DNA of 64,000 bases from Sphingosinicella microcystinivorans (GTDB lineage Bacteria > Pseudomonadota > Alphaproteobacteria > Sphingomonadales > Sphingomonadaceae), in NCBI RefSeq assembly GCF_027941835.1, contig NZ_CP116005.1, forward strand, positions 2,557,501 through 2,621,500, given 5' to 3'. Under the pieces are notes generated by a model. The model was not told the origin of the DNA and did no database searches. It was given only the letters and a program-made list of their open reading frames with translations. Shown piece by piece: positions 7,669 through 15,000 of this stretch. Position numbers and translations under genes: made by a program. The stretch's first letter is position 1; every line of letters begins with the position of its first letter.

Positions 7669-8768
7669 TCCTCGGTCCGGAACAGCACCGCTTCACCGAC
7701 GAGGAAGAACAGCAGGAACGGCGCCCAGCCCGCCGCCCACGGCGGCACGGTGCCGAACTCACCCATCGCGACCATGAAATTGTCGGCGACGAAATAGGCG
7801 AAGCCGAGCACCATGCCGACGACGGCGCGCGCGAAGAGCCTGCCCGACCGTGCGAGGCCGAAGGCGGTCACGGCGCCGAGCAGCGGCATCAGTACGGCCG
7901 AAAGCGGCAGCGAGACCTTGTGGTAGAGCGCGACGCGCAAGGAATCCGTGCCGCGCCCCACCGCTTCGAGAAGGCGCGTCTGCCGCCAGAGGTCCACGAT
8001 GTTGGTCCGATCGGGGTCGGGCACGCGCATGGTGAAGCGGTCGGACTCGACGCCCGTGCCGAGCCGGACCTGCGGCGCGTGCGAGAGGGCGCCGGTGCGC
8101 ACGGTGAAGATGCGGACGTTCTCCAGCAGCCAAGCGTCGCCGTCCGGACGCCCGCTTTCGGCGTTGATAATCTGGCGCAGGCGGCTGCCGTCGCGGCGAT
8201 CGACGCGCACGCCGTGAAGCCGCGTTTCCGCGCCATTTCCGGTCACGCTGTCGGCATGGATGATCTCGCGCCCCTCGCGCACCCACACGTCGGTGAGCGG
8301 GTTCGTGTCGATCTCCGTATCGCGCCGGTATTCGGCCTTCTCCCACGCGATAAGCTCGGCGTTCGTCCGCACCAGCACCAGCTCGTTGAACGCGAAGTGG
8401 ACCAGCGAGACGCCGAGCGCCGCCGCCATCATCGGGTAGAGGATCTGGTGCGCGGAAAGCCCGGCGGCGCGGAAGATCGTCACCTCGCTGTTCTGGCTCA
8501 GCGTCGCCATCGTCACGAGCGCGCCGAGCAGCACGGAGAAGGGCAGGAACTGCGAGACGAGCTGCGGAATGCGAAGCTGCACGTAGCGCAGCAGCTCGGC
8601 GTTGCCGTTGCCGTCGATGGCAAGGATCTTGTTCGACTCGTTCAGCAGGTCGAGCGTCTGCAGGATCGCGACGAGGCCGATCGCGAAGGCGAGCGTCCGG
8701 ATCATGAACATCCGCGCCGTGTAGGTCGCGATGGTCGGCGAGGGCCAAAGCGAAAGCGCGCTGCTCAT
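7665..8768 (-). CDS. lptG: LptG-type LPS/lipid export permease
   Basis: A 367-residue YjgP/YjgQ family permease. In LPS-containing bacteria LptF and LptG form the inner-membrane channel that, with LptB2, extracts LPS and feeds the LptC-A-D bridge. Membrane helices near the N-terminus (RTLAFAIGLVAILQTLDLL and LLGALVTMATLSQNSEVTIFRAAG) and three at the C-terminus flank a periplasmic beta-jellyroll domain. The ATG at 8768 overlaps the lptF stop by four bases; the longer in-frame extension to 8942 lies inside lptF and is rejected. Because it sits inside a ceramide operon, its cargo may be sphingolipid rather than, or as well as, LPS. LptF versus LptG was assigned by order in the operon. Confidence 0.85.
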   Translation of the reverse strand: MSSALSLWPSPTIATYTARMFMIRTLAFAIGLVAILQTLDLLNESNKILAIDGNGNAELLRYVQLRIPQLVSQFLPFSVLLGALVTMATLSQNSEVTIFRAAGLSAHQILYPMMAAALGVSLVHFAFNELVLVRTNAELIAWEKAEYRRDTEIDTNPLTDVWVREGREIIHADSVTGNGAETRLHGVRVDRRDGSRLRQIINAESGRPDGDAWLLENVRIFTVRTGALSHAPQVRLGTGVESDRFTMRVPDPDRTNIVDLWRQTRLLEAVGRGTDSLRVALYHKVSLPLSAVLMPLLGAVTAFGLARSGRLFARAVVGMVLGFAYFVADNFMVAMGEFGTVPPWAAGWAPFLLFFLVGEAVLFRTEE

Positions 8769-9988
8769 GCCGCCTGCGTCCTCGCGAAGCGGCGGCGGAT
8801 CAGGCGCCACAGGCTGACGACCCACTTGGTGGCAATGCCCGCGCCGCGCTCGATCATCGCGATCGGCTGGCCGCCCGGGACATTCGCGAGCACGTGGAAG
8901 AACCATGCGCAGAGCAGGCTGAACGCGACGAAGCTGCCCCACTGGCTGAGCGCGATGTCGGCCTTGCCCGCCGCGCCCGATCGCTCGGCGGCCTCCGAAA
9001 TCTCGTTGTAGACGATGAGGATGGTGAGCGCCGCGAACACGCCGACCGCCGAGGTCGATCGCTTGGGCGGCACCGCGAGCGCCACGGCGAGCAGCGGGAT
9101 CACCAGCACGGCGAACACCTGCACGAGCCGCCGGTGCAGGTTCGCGCGCACGGCTTCCCGATTCTTCTCGGTCGCGGTGCCCTGGCCGAGATAGCCGACG
9201 CGGTAGAGCTCAGGCAGCGTCAGCTCGTTGTCGTCGGCTTCGGCGCCGCGGATGCGGAACAGCTCGATCTGTGGCAGGTCGATCGGCAGGTCGTGCATCC
9301 GGAAGGTCAGCACGCGCGGCTGCCTGTAGCCCGGCGCGTCGTGGACGAGCGTGCCGTCGGTGAGCCTCAGCAGGATCACGTCGGGGTCGTCGGTGGCGAG
9401 GAAGGTGCCGCGCGCCGCCGTGACGGAGACGGTCTTGCCGTCGGCGCTCTGGCCGCTGACGAAGATGCCGCGCAGGTCGCGGCCGTGGTCGCGGCTCTCC
9501 TCGACGCGGAGCGTGGTGTTGCGCGCCACCTGCACGAACTCGCCGACGTCGATGGTCGCGCCGAGCGCGCCCGAGCGCAGCTCGAACTCAAGGCCTTCAT
9601 AGGCATAGCGGCTGATCGGCTGGATGAAGCCGACGATGAGCAGCGTGAGGAGCCCGAGCAGCAGCGCGTACATGTAGGGCACGCGCAGCATCCGCATGTA
9701 GCTGATGCCGACCGCGCGCATGGCGTCGAGTTCGCTCGACAGCGCAAGATTGCGGAAGGCGAGCAGCACGCCGAGCAGCAGTCCCACGGGGATGCCGAGG
9801 CCGAGATATTGCGGGATGAGGTTGCCGAGCATCCTCCAGACGACCGACGCCGGCCCGCCTTCGTTGACCACGAAGTCGAACAGTTTCAGCATCTTCTCCA
9901 GCAATAGCAGCATGGCCGCGATCATCAGCGTCGCGAACAGCGGCACTGCGATCAGCCGCGCCATGTACCTGTCGAACCGGGCCAGCAT
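8765..9988 (-). CDS. lptF: LptF-type LPS/lipid export permease
   Basis: A roughly 407-residue YjgP/YjgQ family permease, the first gene of the minus-strand export operon. It shows N-terminal membrane helices with the LPS-permease pattern (AFRNLALSSELDAMRAVGISYMR coupling segment, residues ~80-100), a periplasmic jellyroll of about 150 residues, and C-terminal helices including VQVFAVLVIPLLAVALAVPPKR. A basic tail, RLIRRRFARTQAA, ends the protein. ATG 9988 is preferred; an in-frame TTG at 10015 would add nine residues. The divergent DUF2141 gene begins 117 bases away, so the gap probably carries back-to-back promoters for the two sphingolipid operons. Confidence 0.86.
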   Translation of the reverse strand: MLARFDRYMARLIAVPLFATLMIAAMLLLLEKMLKLFDFVVNEGGPASVVWRMLGNLIPQYLGLGIPVGLLLGVLLAFRNLALSSELDAMRAVGISYMRMLRVPYMYALLLGLLTLLIVGFIQPISRYAYEGLEFELRSGALGATIDVGEFVQVARNTTLRVEESRDHGRDLRGIFVSGQSADGKTVSVTAARGTFLATDDPDVILLRLTDGTLVHDAPGYRQPRVLTFRMHDLPIDLPQIELFRIRGAEADDNELTLPELYRVGYLGQGTATEKNREAVRANLHRRLVQVFAVLVIPLLAVALAVPPKRSTSAVGVFAALTILIVYNEISEAAERSGAAGKADIALSQWGSFVAFSLLCAWFFHVLANVPGGQPIAMIERGAGIATKWVVSLWRLIRRRFARTQAA

Positions 9989-10105
9989 CTCTTGGTTTTG
10001 TCGATCCTTGGTCAAATTTTGGCCGCAAGCGGACCCGATACCACGGTGAGACAGGGATGCATCAACAAATTGGTGATCTGAAAAGGGGGAAGATCGAGGA
10101 GGCTC
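9989..10105. promoter_or_regulatory. Divergent intergenic region of two sphingolipid operons
   Basis: This 117-base gap separates the lptF operon (minus) from the DUF2141-lipid kinase operon (plus). It is less GC-rich than the flanking genes and must contain both promoters if no internal promoters are used. A good ribosome binding site (GAGGAGG, about 10095-10101) precedes ATG 10106. I could not fix -35/-10 boxes with confidence, and no convincing inverted repeat stands out. Confidence 0.5.
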
Positions 10106-10654
10106 ATGGTGCTGAAGCGTTCAAATGCGTCTTTCCGGGGGCTGGTCCGTCCGCTCGTCGCGGCAACGGCGGTTCTCGGCGCATTCCCGGCGCCCGCGGC
10201 CGCCCAGGAGATCATCGGTCCCGAAGCCGCCGCCTGCGCGCCCGGCGCGCGCGGCCCGGCCGCACTGGTGCGCGTCTACGGCTTCAAGGACCGCGCCGGC
10301 AACCTCCGCGTCCAGCTCTACAGCGACAATCCCGACGAGTTCCTCGCCTCCGGCAAGAAGCTGAAGCGCATCGAGCTGCCGACGACGGCCTCCGGCGACA
10401 TGAACGTGTGCATGGCGCTGCCGCGTTTCGGCGAGTTCTCGATGGCGGTGCTCCACGACCGCGACATGAACGGCAAGCTTTCCGTCTCGAAGGACGGCGT
10501 CGGCTTTTCGGGCAACCCGAAGCTCGGTCTGTCGAAGCCCGACTATGAGGACGCGATGTTCGTTGCGCGCGGCGGCGTGACGGTCGTGGACGTGATCCTC
10601 AACTACCGGCAGGGGCTGCTGTCCGTGAAGCCCCTTGTGGCACGGCGCGACTGA
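10106..10654 (+). CDS. DUF2141 family exported protein in the sphingolipid locus
   Basis: A 182-residue protein with a clear signal peptide (basic start, hydrophobic core around LVAATAVLGAFPAPAAA, cleavage after AAA-QEI) followed by a DUF2141 beta-sandwich domain with the family-typical VLHDRDMNGKLSVS segment. It is therefore periplasmic or outer-membrane associated. A strong GAGGAGG site precedes the ATG. It is the first gene of a three-gene plus-strand operon with the lipid kinase (one base gap) and the nucleotidyltransferase-like gene. DUF2141 genes occupy the same place in sphingolipid loci of other alphaproteobacteria, where this operon is linked to charged ceramide head groups. The biochemical role of DUF2141 is not clear from the sequence. 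Confidence 0.82.
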   Translation: MVLKRSNASFRGLVRPLVAATAVLGAFPAPAAAQEIIGPEAAACAPGARGPAALVRVYGFKDRAGNLRVQLYSDNPDEFLASGKKLKRIELPTTASGDMNVCMALPRFGEFSMAVLHDRDMNGKLSVSKDGVGFSGNPKLGLSKPDYEDAMFVARGGVTVVDVILNYRQGLLSVKPLVARRD

Positions 10655-10655
10655 C

Positions 10656-11627
10656 ATGGCCTGCGTCGCGCTCCTTTCCAATCCGCGCTCGACCGGCAAC
10701 AAGGCCGTTCTGCCGCGCATCCGGGAGTTCGTGGCGCAGCATCCGAACATCTTCCACTACGAGGTGGGAGACATTTCCGAAGTGCCCGACGCGCTCGCCA
10801 TGATCGCGCGCGTGAAGCCCGCCGTGCTCGTCATCAACGGCGGCGACGGCACCGTGCAGGCGGCGCTGACCGAGATTTACAACGGCCATCATTTCAAGGA
10901 TGCGGTGCCGCCGCTCGCGGTGCTGCCGAACGGCAAGACCAACCTCATCGCGCTCGATCTCGGCGCGGGCGCCAATCCGGTCGAGGCGCTGTCGAACATC
11001 CTCAAGATCGTCGAGACGGGCGTCGACCCGCACGTGGTCGCGCGCCAGCTCATCGCGCTCAGCGACGGCATCGCGGCGCGCCCCGTGTTCGGCATGTTCC
11101 TCGGCGGCGCGGGGCTCGCCGAGGCGATCCTGTTCTGCCGCAACAAGATCTATCCGCTCGGCCTGCCGAACTGGGTGAGCCACCTGATCGCCACCTTCGT
11201 GGTCATCGCGAGCGTGCTCGTCGGCGCGGGCGCGCGCTGGAACCCGGTGCGGCCGAGCCCGATGCGGGTGTCGCTGCAACGCGACGGCGTGCCGGTCGAA
11301 GGCAGCTTCCTCGTGCTGATGGTGACGACGCTCGAACGGCTGCTGCTCAATTTCGCCACGCCGTTCAGCGACCGCAGCGGCCCCCTGAAGCTGATGGCCA
11401 TCGAGCAGCGGCGTACCACAGTGCTGAAGGCGCTGGTGTCCGCGCTCGCCGGCCGGCTCGGCAGCGCGCGCTTCAGCGGGCTGCACCTGCGCCGCGGCGA
11501 CGAGATCCGCATCGAGGGCAAGCGCGCCAGCGTCATCCTCGACGGCGAGCTTTACGAGGCGGGCGAGGGCCATTCGATCGTCCTGACGCCGACCGCGCCG
11601 GTTTCCTTCCTCAGCCTCGCGGCATGA
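10656..11627 (+). CDS. Diacylglycerol kinase-family lipid kinase, likely ceramide kinase
   Basis: A 323-residue member of the diacylglycerol/sphingosine kinase fold. The ATP-binding motif GGDGT lies at residues 62-66 in VINGGDGTVQ, with an N-terminal SNPRSTGN nucleotide loop and the later GNGKTN-equivalent LPNGKTNLIAL. A hydrophobic segment near LIATFVVIASVLVGAG suggests membrane contact. In Caulobacter the lipid kinase beside spt phosphorylates ceramide; the same operon position supports that role here, giving ceramide 1-phosphate from ATP. The ATG at 10656 follows the DUF2141 stop by one base, and the stop overlaps the next start by four bases. Action on diacylglycerol instead of ceramide cannot be excluded. 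Confidence 0.83.
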   Translation: MACVALLSNPRSTGNKAVLPRIREFVAQHPNIFHYEVGDISEVPDALAMIARVKPAVLVINGGDGTVQAALTEIYNGHHFKDAVPPLAVLPNGKTNLIALDLGAGANPVEALSNILKIVETGVDPHVVARQLIALSDGIAARPVFGMFLGGAGLAEAILFCRNKIYPLGLPNWVSHLIATFVVIASVLVGAGARWNPVRPSPMRVSLQRDGVPVEGSFLVLMVTTLERLLLNFATPFSDRSGPLKLMAIEQRRTTVLKALVSALAGRLGSARFSGLHLRRGDEIRIEGKRASVILDGELYEAGEGHSIVLTPTAPVSFLSLAA

Positions 11628-12541
11628 CGGCGCTCGTGCCGCTCGTTGCGGCCGAGCTGGAAACGCCCGTCGCCGCCGAAGTCGCCGATTTCGCGAAGGC
11701 GATCGCCGAGCGCTGCGGCGGCGCGGCGCAGGCGGTACTGTTCTACGGATCGTGCCTCAGGAGCGAAGACCTCTCGGACTCGCTCCTCGATTTCTACCTG
11801 CTCGTCGATTCCTACGACCGCGCCTACACGCGCCGGTGGATGGCGACGGCAAACCGGCTGATTCCGCCCAACGTCTTTTACGCCGAACACGAAGGGCTGC
11901 GCGCCAAGTTCGCGGTGATGACGGTCGAAGACTTCGCGCACGCCTGCTCGCCGGGTTGCGACAACGTCTCGGTGTGGGCGCGGTTCGCGCAGCCCTCGCG
12001 GCTGGTGTGGGTGCGGGGGGATGCGGCGCGGGCGCGGGTGATCCGCGCGGTGGCCGCGGCGGCGCCGACGCTGCTCGGGACGGCGCGGCCGATGCTCGAC
12101 GACGAGCTGAGTGTCGAGGCGCTCTGGACCGGCGCCTTCGCGCTCACCTACGCCGCCGAACTCCGGTCGGAGCGGACAGGGCGCGGCCAGTCGATCTTCG
12201 AGACCGATCCGGCGCGCTATGCGGCCTTCACCGCGCCCGCCATCGCCGACAGTGATCTCGCGGCGGAGGTGCGCGGCGGCATCGTCCACTTCCGCGCCGA
12301 TGCCGATCGCGCGGCGGGCGAACGGGTGTGGGCGAAGCTCCGCCGCCGGGGCAAATGGCTCTCCGTGCTGCGGCTCGCGAAGGCCAGCTTCACGTTCAAG
12401 GGCGGCGTCGACTACATCGCGTGGAAGGTGAACCGACACTCCGGCGCGGGCATCGTCGTGAAGCCGTGGCACCGACGCTTTCCCATACTCGCGGGGCTCG
12501 TCCTGCTGCCCCGGCTCATCCGCAAGGGCGCGGTGCGCTAG
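11624..12541 (+). CDS. Nucleotidyltransferase-fold protein, probable ceramide head-group enzyme
   Basis: A 305-residue protein whose N-terminal part looks like a polymerase-beta type nucleotidyltransferase. FYGSCLR at residues 40-46 is the glycine-serine motif, and two aspartates follow in LLDFYLLVD (Asp56 and Asp62). The C-terminal ~60 residues are basic with a hydrophobic stretch (RFPILAGLVLLPRLIRKG), suggesting a membrane-proximal helix. It is translationally coupled to the lipid kinase by a four-base overlap. In Caulobacter, the genes around the ceramide kinase are needed for the ceramide-phosphoglycerate head group; this gene is a candidate for the transfer step. The reaction itself is inference. 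The gene ends two bases before the convergent spt stop. Confidence 0.7.
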   Translation: MTALVPLVAAELETPVAAEVADFAKAIAERCGGAAQAVLFYGSCLRSEDLSDSLLDFYLLVDSYDRAYTRRWMATANRLIPPNVFYAEHEGLRAKFAVMTVEDFAHACSPGCDNVSVWARFAQPSRLVWVRGDAARARVIRAVAAAAPTLLGTARPMLDDELSVEALWTGAFALTYAAELRSERTGRGQSIFETDPARYAAFTAPAIADSDLAAEVRGGIVHFRADADRAAGERVWAKLRRRGKWLSVLRLAKASFTFKGGVDYIAWKVNRHSGAGIVVKPWHRRFPILAGLVLLPRLIRKGAVR

Positions 12542-12542
12542 A

Positions 12543-13751
12543 TCAGGCTTCGAGCGGAATCCCGGCGATCTCCGCCGCCTTCACGAAGCGGTCGATGATG
12601 ATGTCCACCTGCTCCGCACGGTGCTCGGCGCAGAGCGAGCAGCGCAGCAGGAACATGCCGGCGGGCGTCGCGGGCGGGCGCGCCATGTTGACGTAGACGC
12701 CGAGCTCGATGAGCGCGCTCCACATGCGCGCGCAGGCTTCCTGACCCGGCATCAGCACCGCGATGATGGCGCTTTCCGCCGTCTCGGTGGCGATCTTGAA
12801 ACCCTTCGCCTTGAGGCCGGAATGCAGCTTGCGGCTGTTTTCCCACAGGTGCTGGCGCTTGTTGTGGGCGTGCTTCAGCTTGCGGATCGAGGTCGCCGCC
12901 GTGGCGACCACGCTCGGCGGCAGCGAGGCGGTGAACACGTAGGGGCGGCAGACGAGGCGCAGCACCTCGAACTTCGGGTGGTTGGAGACGACGAAGCCGC
13001 CGACCGTGCCGACCGATTTCGAGAAGGTGCCGACGACGAAATCCACGTCCGCCTCGACGCCCGCCGCCTCGTAGACGCCGCGCCCGTTCGGGCCGAAGAA
13101 GCCCATGCCGTGCGCTTCGTCGACGACGATCATGGCGCCGTGCTTCCTCGCGACCGCGACCATCTCCTTCAAGGGCGCGATGTCGCCGAGCATCGAATAG
13201 ACGCCTTCGAGGACGACGAGCTTGCCCGCCTCCGCCGGAAGCCGCCCGAGGCGCTTGTCGAGGTCCTCGACGCTGTTGTGGCGGAAGCGCACGATGTCGG
13301 CGTTGCCCATCGCGCAGCCGTCGTAGATCGAGGCGTGGCTGTCCGCGTCGAGGATGATGTACTCGCCGCGTGCCGCCATCGTCGCCATCAGGCCGAGGTT
13401 CGCCTGATAGCCGGTGGAGAACACCATCGCATGGCTGGTGCCGTAGAAGTCCTTCAGCGCCTCCTCGACCTCGCGGTGGCCCTGATAGGTGCCGTTCAGC
13501 ACGCGGCTGCCGGTCGTGCCCGCGCCGTACTCGTCGAGCGCCTGCTTGCCCGCCGCGATCACGTCCGGGTCGAAGGTCATGCCCATGTAGTTGTATGTGC
13601 CGACGAGGATGGTCTCGCGCCCGTTCACCGTGGCTTCGGTGGGGGAGTGGACCTTCTCCATGACGAGGTTGAACGGGTCGTTGACCCCCGTCGCCAGCAG
13701 CGCCGCCTTTTCGGCGATGATGGGATCGAACTTGTCGAAGAGGTCGCCCAT
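12543..13751 (-). CDS. spt: Serine palmitoyltransferase
   Basis: A 402-residue PLP enzyme of the alpha-oxoamine synthase family. It condenses L-serine with an acyl thioester to give 3-ketodihydrosphingosine, the committing step of sphingolipid synthesis. PLP contacts are visible: His139 in DADSHASIYDG stacks on the ring, Asp211 and His214 in VVDEAHGMG, and Lys245 in GTFSKSVG forms the Schiff base. There is no membrane anchor, as in the soluble Sphingomonas enzyme. 8-Amino-7-oxononanoate synthase is the main alternative, but the immediate neighbours (carrier protein 8 bases upstream, cerR and acyl-AMP ligase) fix the role. ATG 13751 matches the normal length. Confidence 0.92.
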   Translation of the reverse strand: MGDLFDKFDPIIAEKAALLATGVNDPFNLVMEKVHSPTEATVNGRETILVGTYNYMGMTFDPDVIAAGKQALDEYGAGTTGSRVLNGTYQGHREVEEALKDFYGTSHAMVFSTGYQANLGLMATMAARGEYIILDADSHASIYDGCAMGNADIVRFRHNSVEDLDKRLGRLPAEAGKLVVLEGVYSMLGDIAPLKEMVAVARKHGAMIVVDEAHGMGFFGPNGRGVYEAAGVEADVDFVVGTFSKSVGTVGGFVVSNHPKFEVLRLVCRPYVFTASLPPSVVATAATSIRKLKHAHNKRQHLWENSRKLHSGLKAKGFKIATETAESAIIAVLMPGQEACARMWSALIELGVYVNMARPPATPAGMFLLRCSLCAEHRAEQVDIIIDRFVKAAEIAGIPLEA

Positions 13752-13759
13752 CGTCCGCC

Positions 13760-14008
13760 TCAGCCGTTCACGATCTTGACGACGGCGTCGGCGAGCTGGC
13801 CGATCGTTTCCAGCTCGGGGAGCAGGTTCATCGGCAGGATGATGTCGTACTCGTCCTCGATGTTGGCGACGAGGTCCATCACGGTGAGCGAATCCAGCTC
13901 GAGGTCGCTTGCGAAGCTGGTGTTCTCGGCAAGCGCGATCCCCTTGCGGTTCACGGGCTCGATCAGCTCCATCAGCTTCGGAAGAACGGTGTCGCGTGTG
14001 TGCGCCAT
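13760..14008 (-). CDS. Acyl carrier protein of the sphingolipid pathway
   Basis: An 82-residue acyl carrier protein. The phosphopantetheine attachment site is Ser40 in LELDSLTVMD, and the acidic four-helix pattern is typical. Its position between cerR and spt, eight bases before spt, indicates it carries the fatty acyl group that Spt condenses with serine, loaded by the acyl-AMP ligase at the head of the operon. It is distinct from a housekeeping AcpP, whose usual neighbours (fabD, fabG, fabF) are absent. ATG 14008 was chosen because homology to carrier proteins starts at MAHTRD; the longer frame to 14095 runs into intergenic sequence. Confidence 0.92.
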   Translation of the reverse strand: MAHTRDTVLPKLMELIEPVNRKGIALAENTSFASDLELDSLTVMDLVANIEDEYDIILPMNLLPELETIGQLADAVVKIVNG

Positions 14009-14078
14009 GCGTGTGTCCTGAAATGTCGTTGCGGCTCGATGCCAACAGATTGTGGCAGGGGATAGGCGGGGAAGCGGC

Positions 14079-14987
14079 CTAAATCCAGCCCGCATTCCTG
14101 TACCATTCCGCCGTGCGCGCGATGCCCTCGGCGGCGGGGACCTCGGGTGCCCAGATGCCGAGCCCCCTCAGCGCCGCGCTGTCCGCCACCCAGTCCGGAT
14201 GCGCGAGGTAGCGGGCACGGTCGAAGCTGAGCGCGGGCAGGCGTCCGGCGAGCTTGGCGCCGAGCGTGTCGATGGCGGCGCCGAGCGTCAGGGCGGCGGG
14301 CGGCAGCGGCACGTAGGTCGGCGTCTTGCCGAGCGCGGCGGCGATGTACGCGGCCATCTCGCGGTGGCTGAGGCCGCCGGGGGTCGCGTCGTCGATCTCG
14401 AAAATGCCGCGCGGCGCCGGGTTCTCGGCGAGCGCGAGGAGGGCGCGGGCGAGGTCGGAGACCTCGACGATGGAGAAGCGGCCGCTGCCCGGCAGCAGCG
14501 CCCAGCCGCGCGCGACGAGCTTGTAGACGCTCGCCGTCTCGCGGTCGCCGGGGCCGTAGACGGCGGGCGGACGCACGATCGCGGCGTCGGGGCGCGCGGT
14601 TTCCACGAGCGCGTCGGCGGCGGCCTTGGTGTTGCCGTAGATGGAGAGCGCCGGTTCGCGCGCGGCGAGCGAGGAGACATGCACGAAGCGCGGCACATTG
14701 CGGCTCGCGTCCAGCATCGCCCGGGTGCCCTCGATGTTGCCCGCGGCGAACTCCAGCGGCGTGCGGGCGTTGATGACGCCCGCGACATGGATCACCGCAT
14801 CGGTGCCTTCGACGAGGCGGGCGAGCGCATCGGTGTTCGCAAGGTCGCCCGCGACCCATTCGAGGCCGTCTCGCGCAGGCTGCGCGCAGCGGGCGAGGGC
14901 GCGGACCCTGTGGCCCTTCTCAAGCGCAAGGTCGATCAGCTTCGTGCCCACGAAGCCGGTTCCGCCGGTGATGGCGAGCGTCGTCAC
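14079..14987 (-). CDS. cerR: CerR-type NAD(P)-dependent ceramide reductase (extended SDR)
   Basis: A 302-residue extended short-chain dehydrogenase. The nucleotide-binding glycines are in TGGTGFVG at residues 7-14, and the catalytic Tyr117-x3-Lys121 lies in SIYGNTK with Ser105/106 in HVSSLAA. In bacterial ceramide synthesis this enzyme reduces the 3-keto group to give dihydroceramide. It lies in the operon between the acyl-AMP ligase and the carrier protein. The start is GTG at 14987. The general annotation would be 'NAD-dependent epimerase', but operon context and family similarity to Caulobacter CerR make the reductase role much more likely. Confidence 0.87.
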   Translation of the reverse strand: MTTLAITGGTGFVGTKLIDLALEKGHRVRALARCAQPARDGLEWVAGDLANTDALARLVEGTDAVIHVAGVINARTPLEFAAGNIEGTRAMLDASRNVPRFVHVSSLAAREPALSIYGNTKAAADALVETARPDAAIVRPPAVYGPGDRETASVYKLVARGWALLPGSGRFSIVEVSDLARALLALAENPAPRGIFEIDDATPGGLSHREMAAYIAAALGKTPTYVPLPPAALTLGAAIDTLGAKLAGRLPALSFDRARYLAHPDWVADSAALRGLGIWAPEVPAAEGIARTAEWYRNAGWI

Positions 14988-15000
14988 GGTTGCAGCGGCG

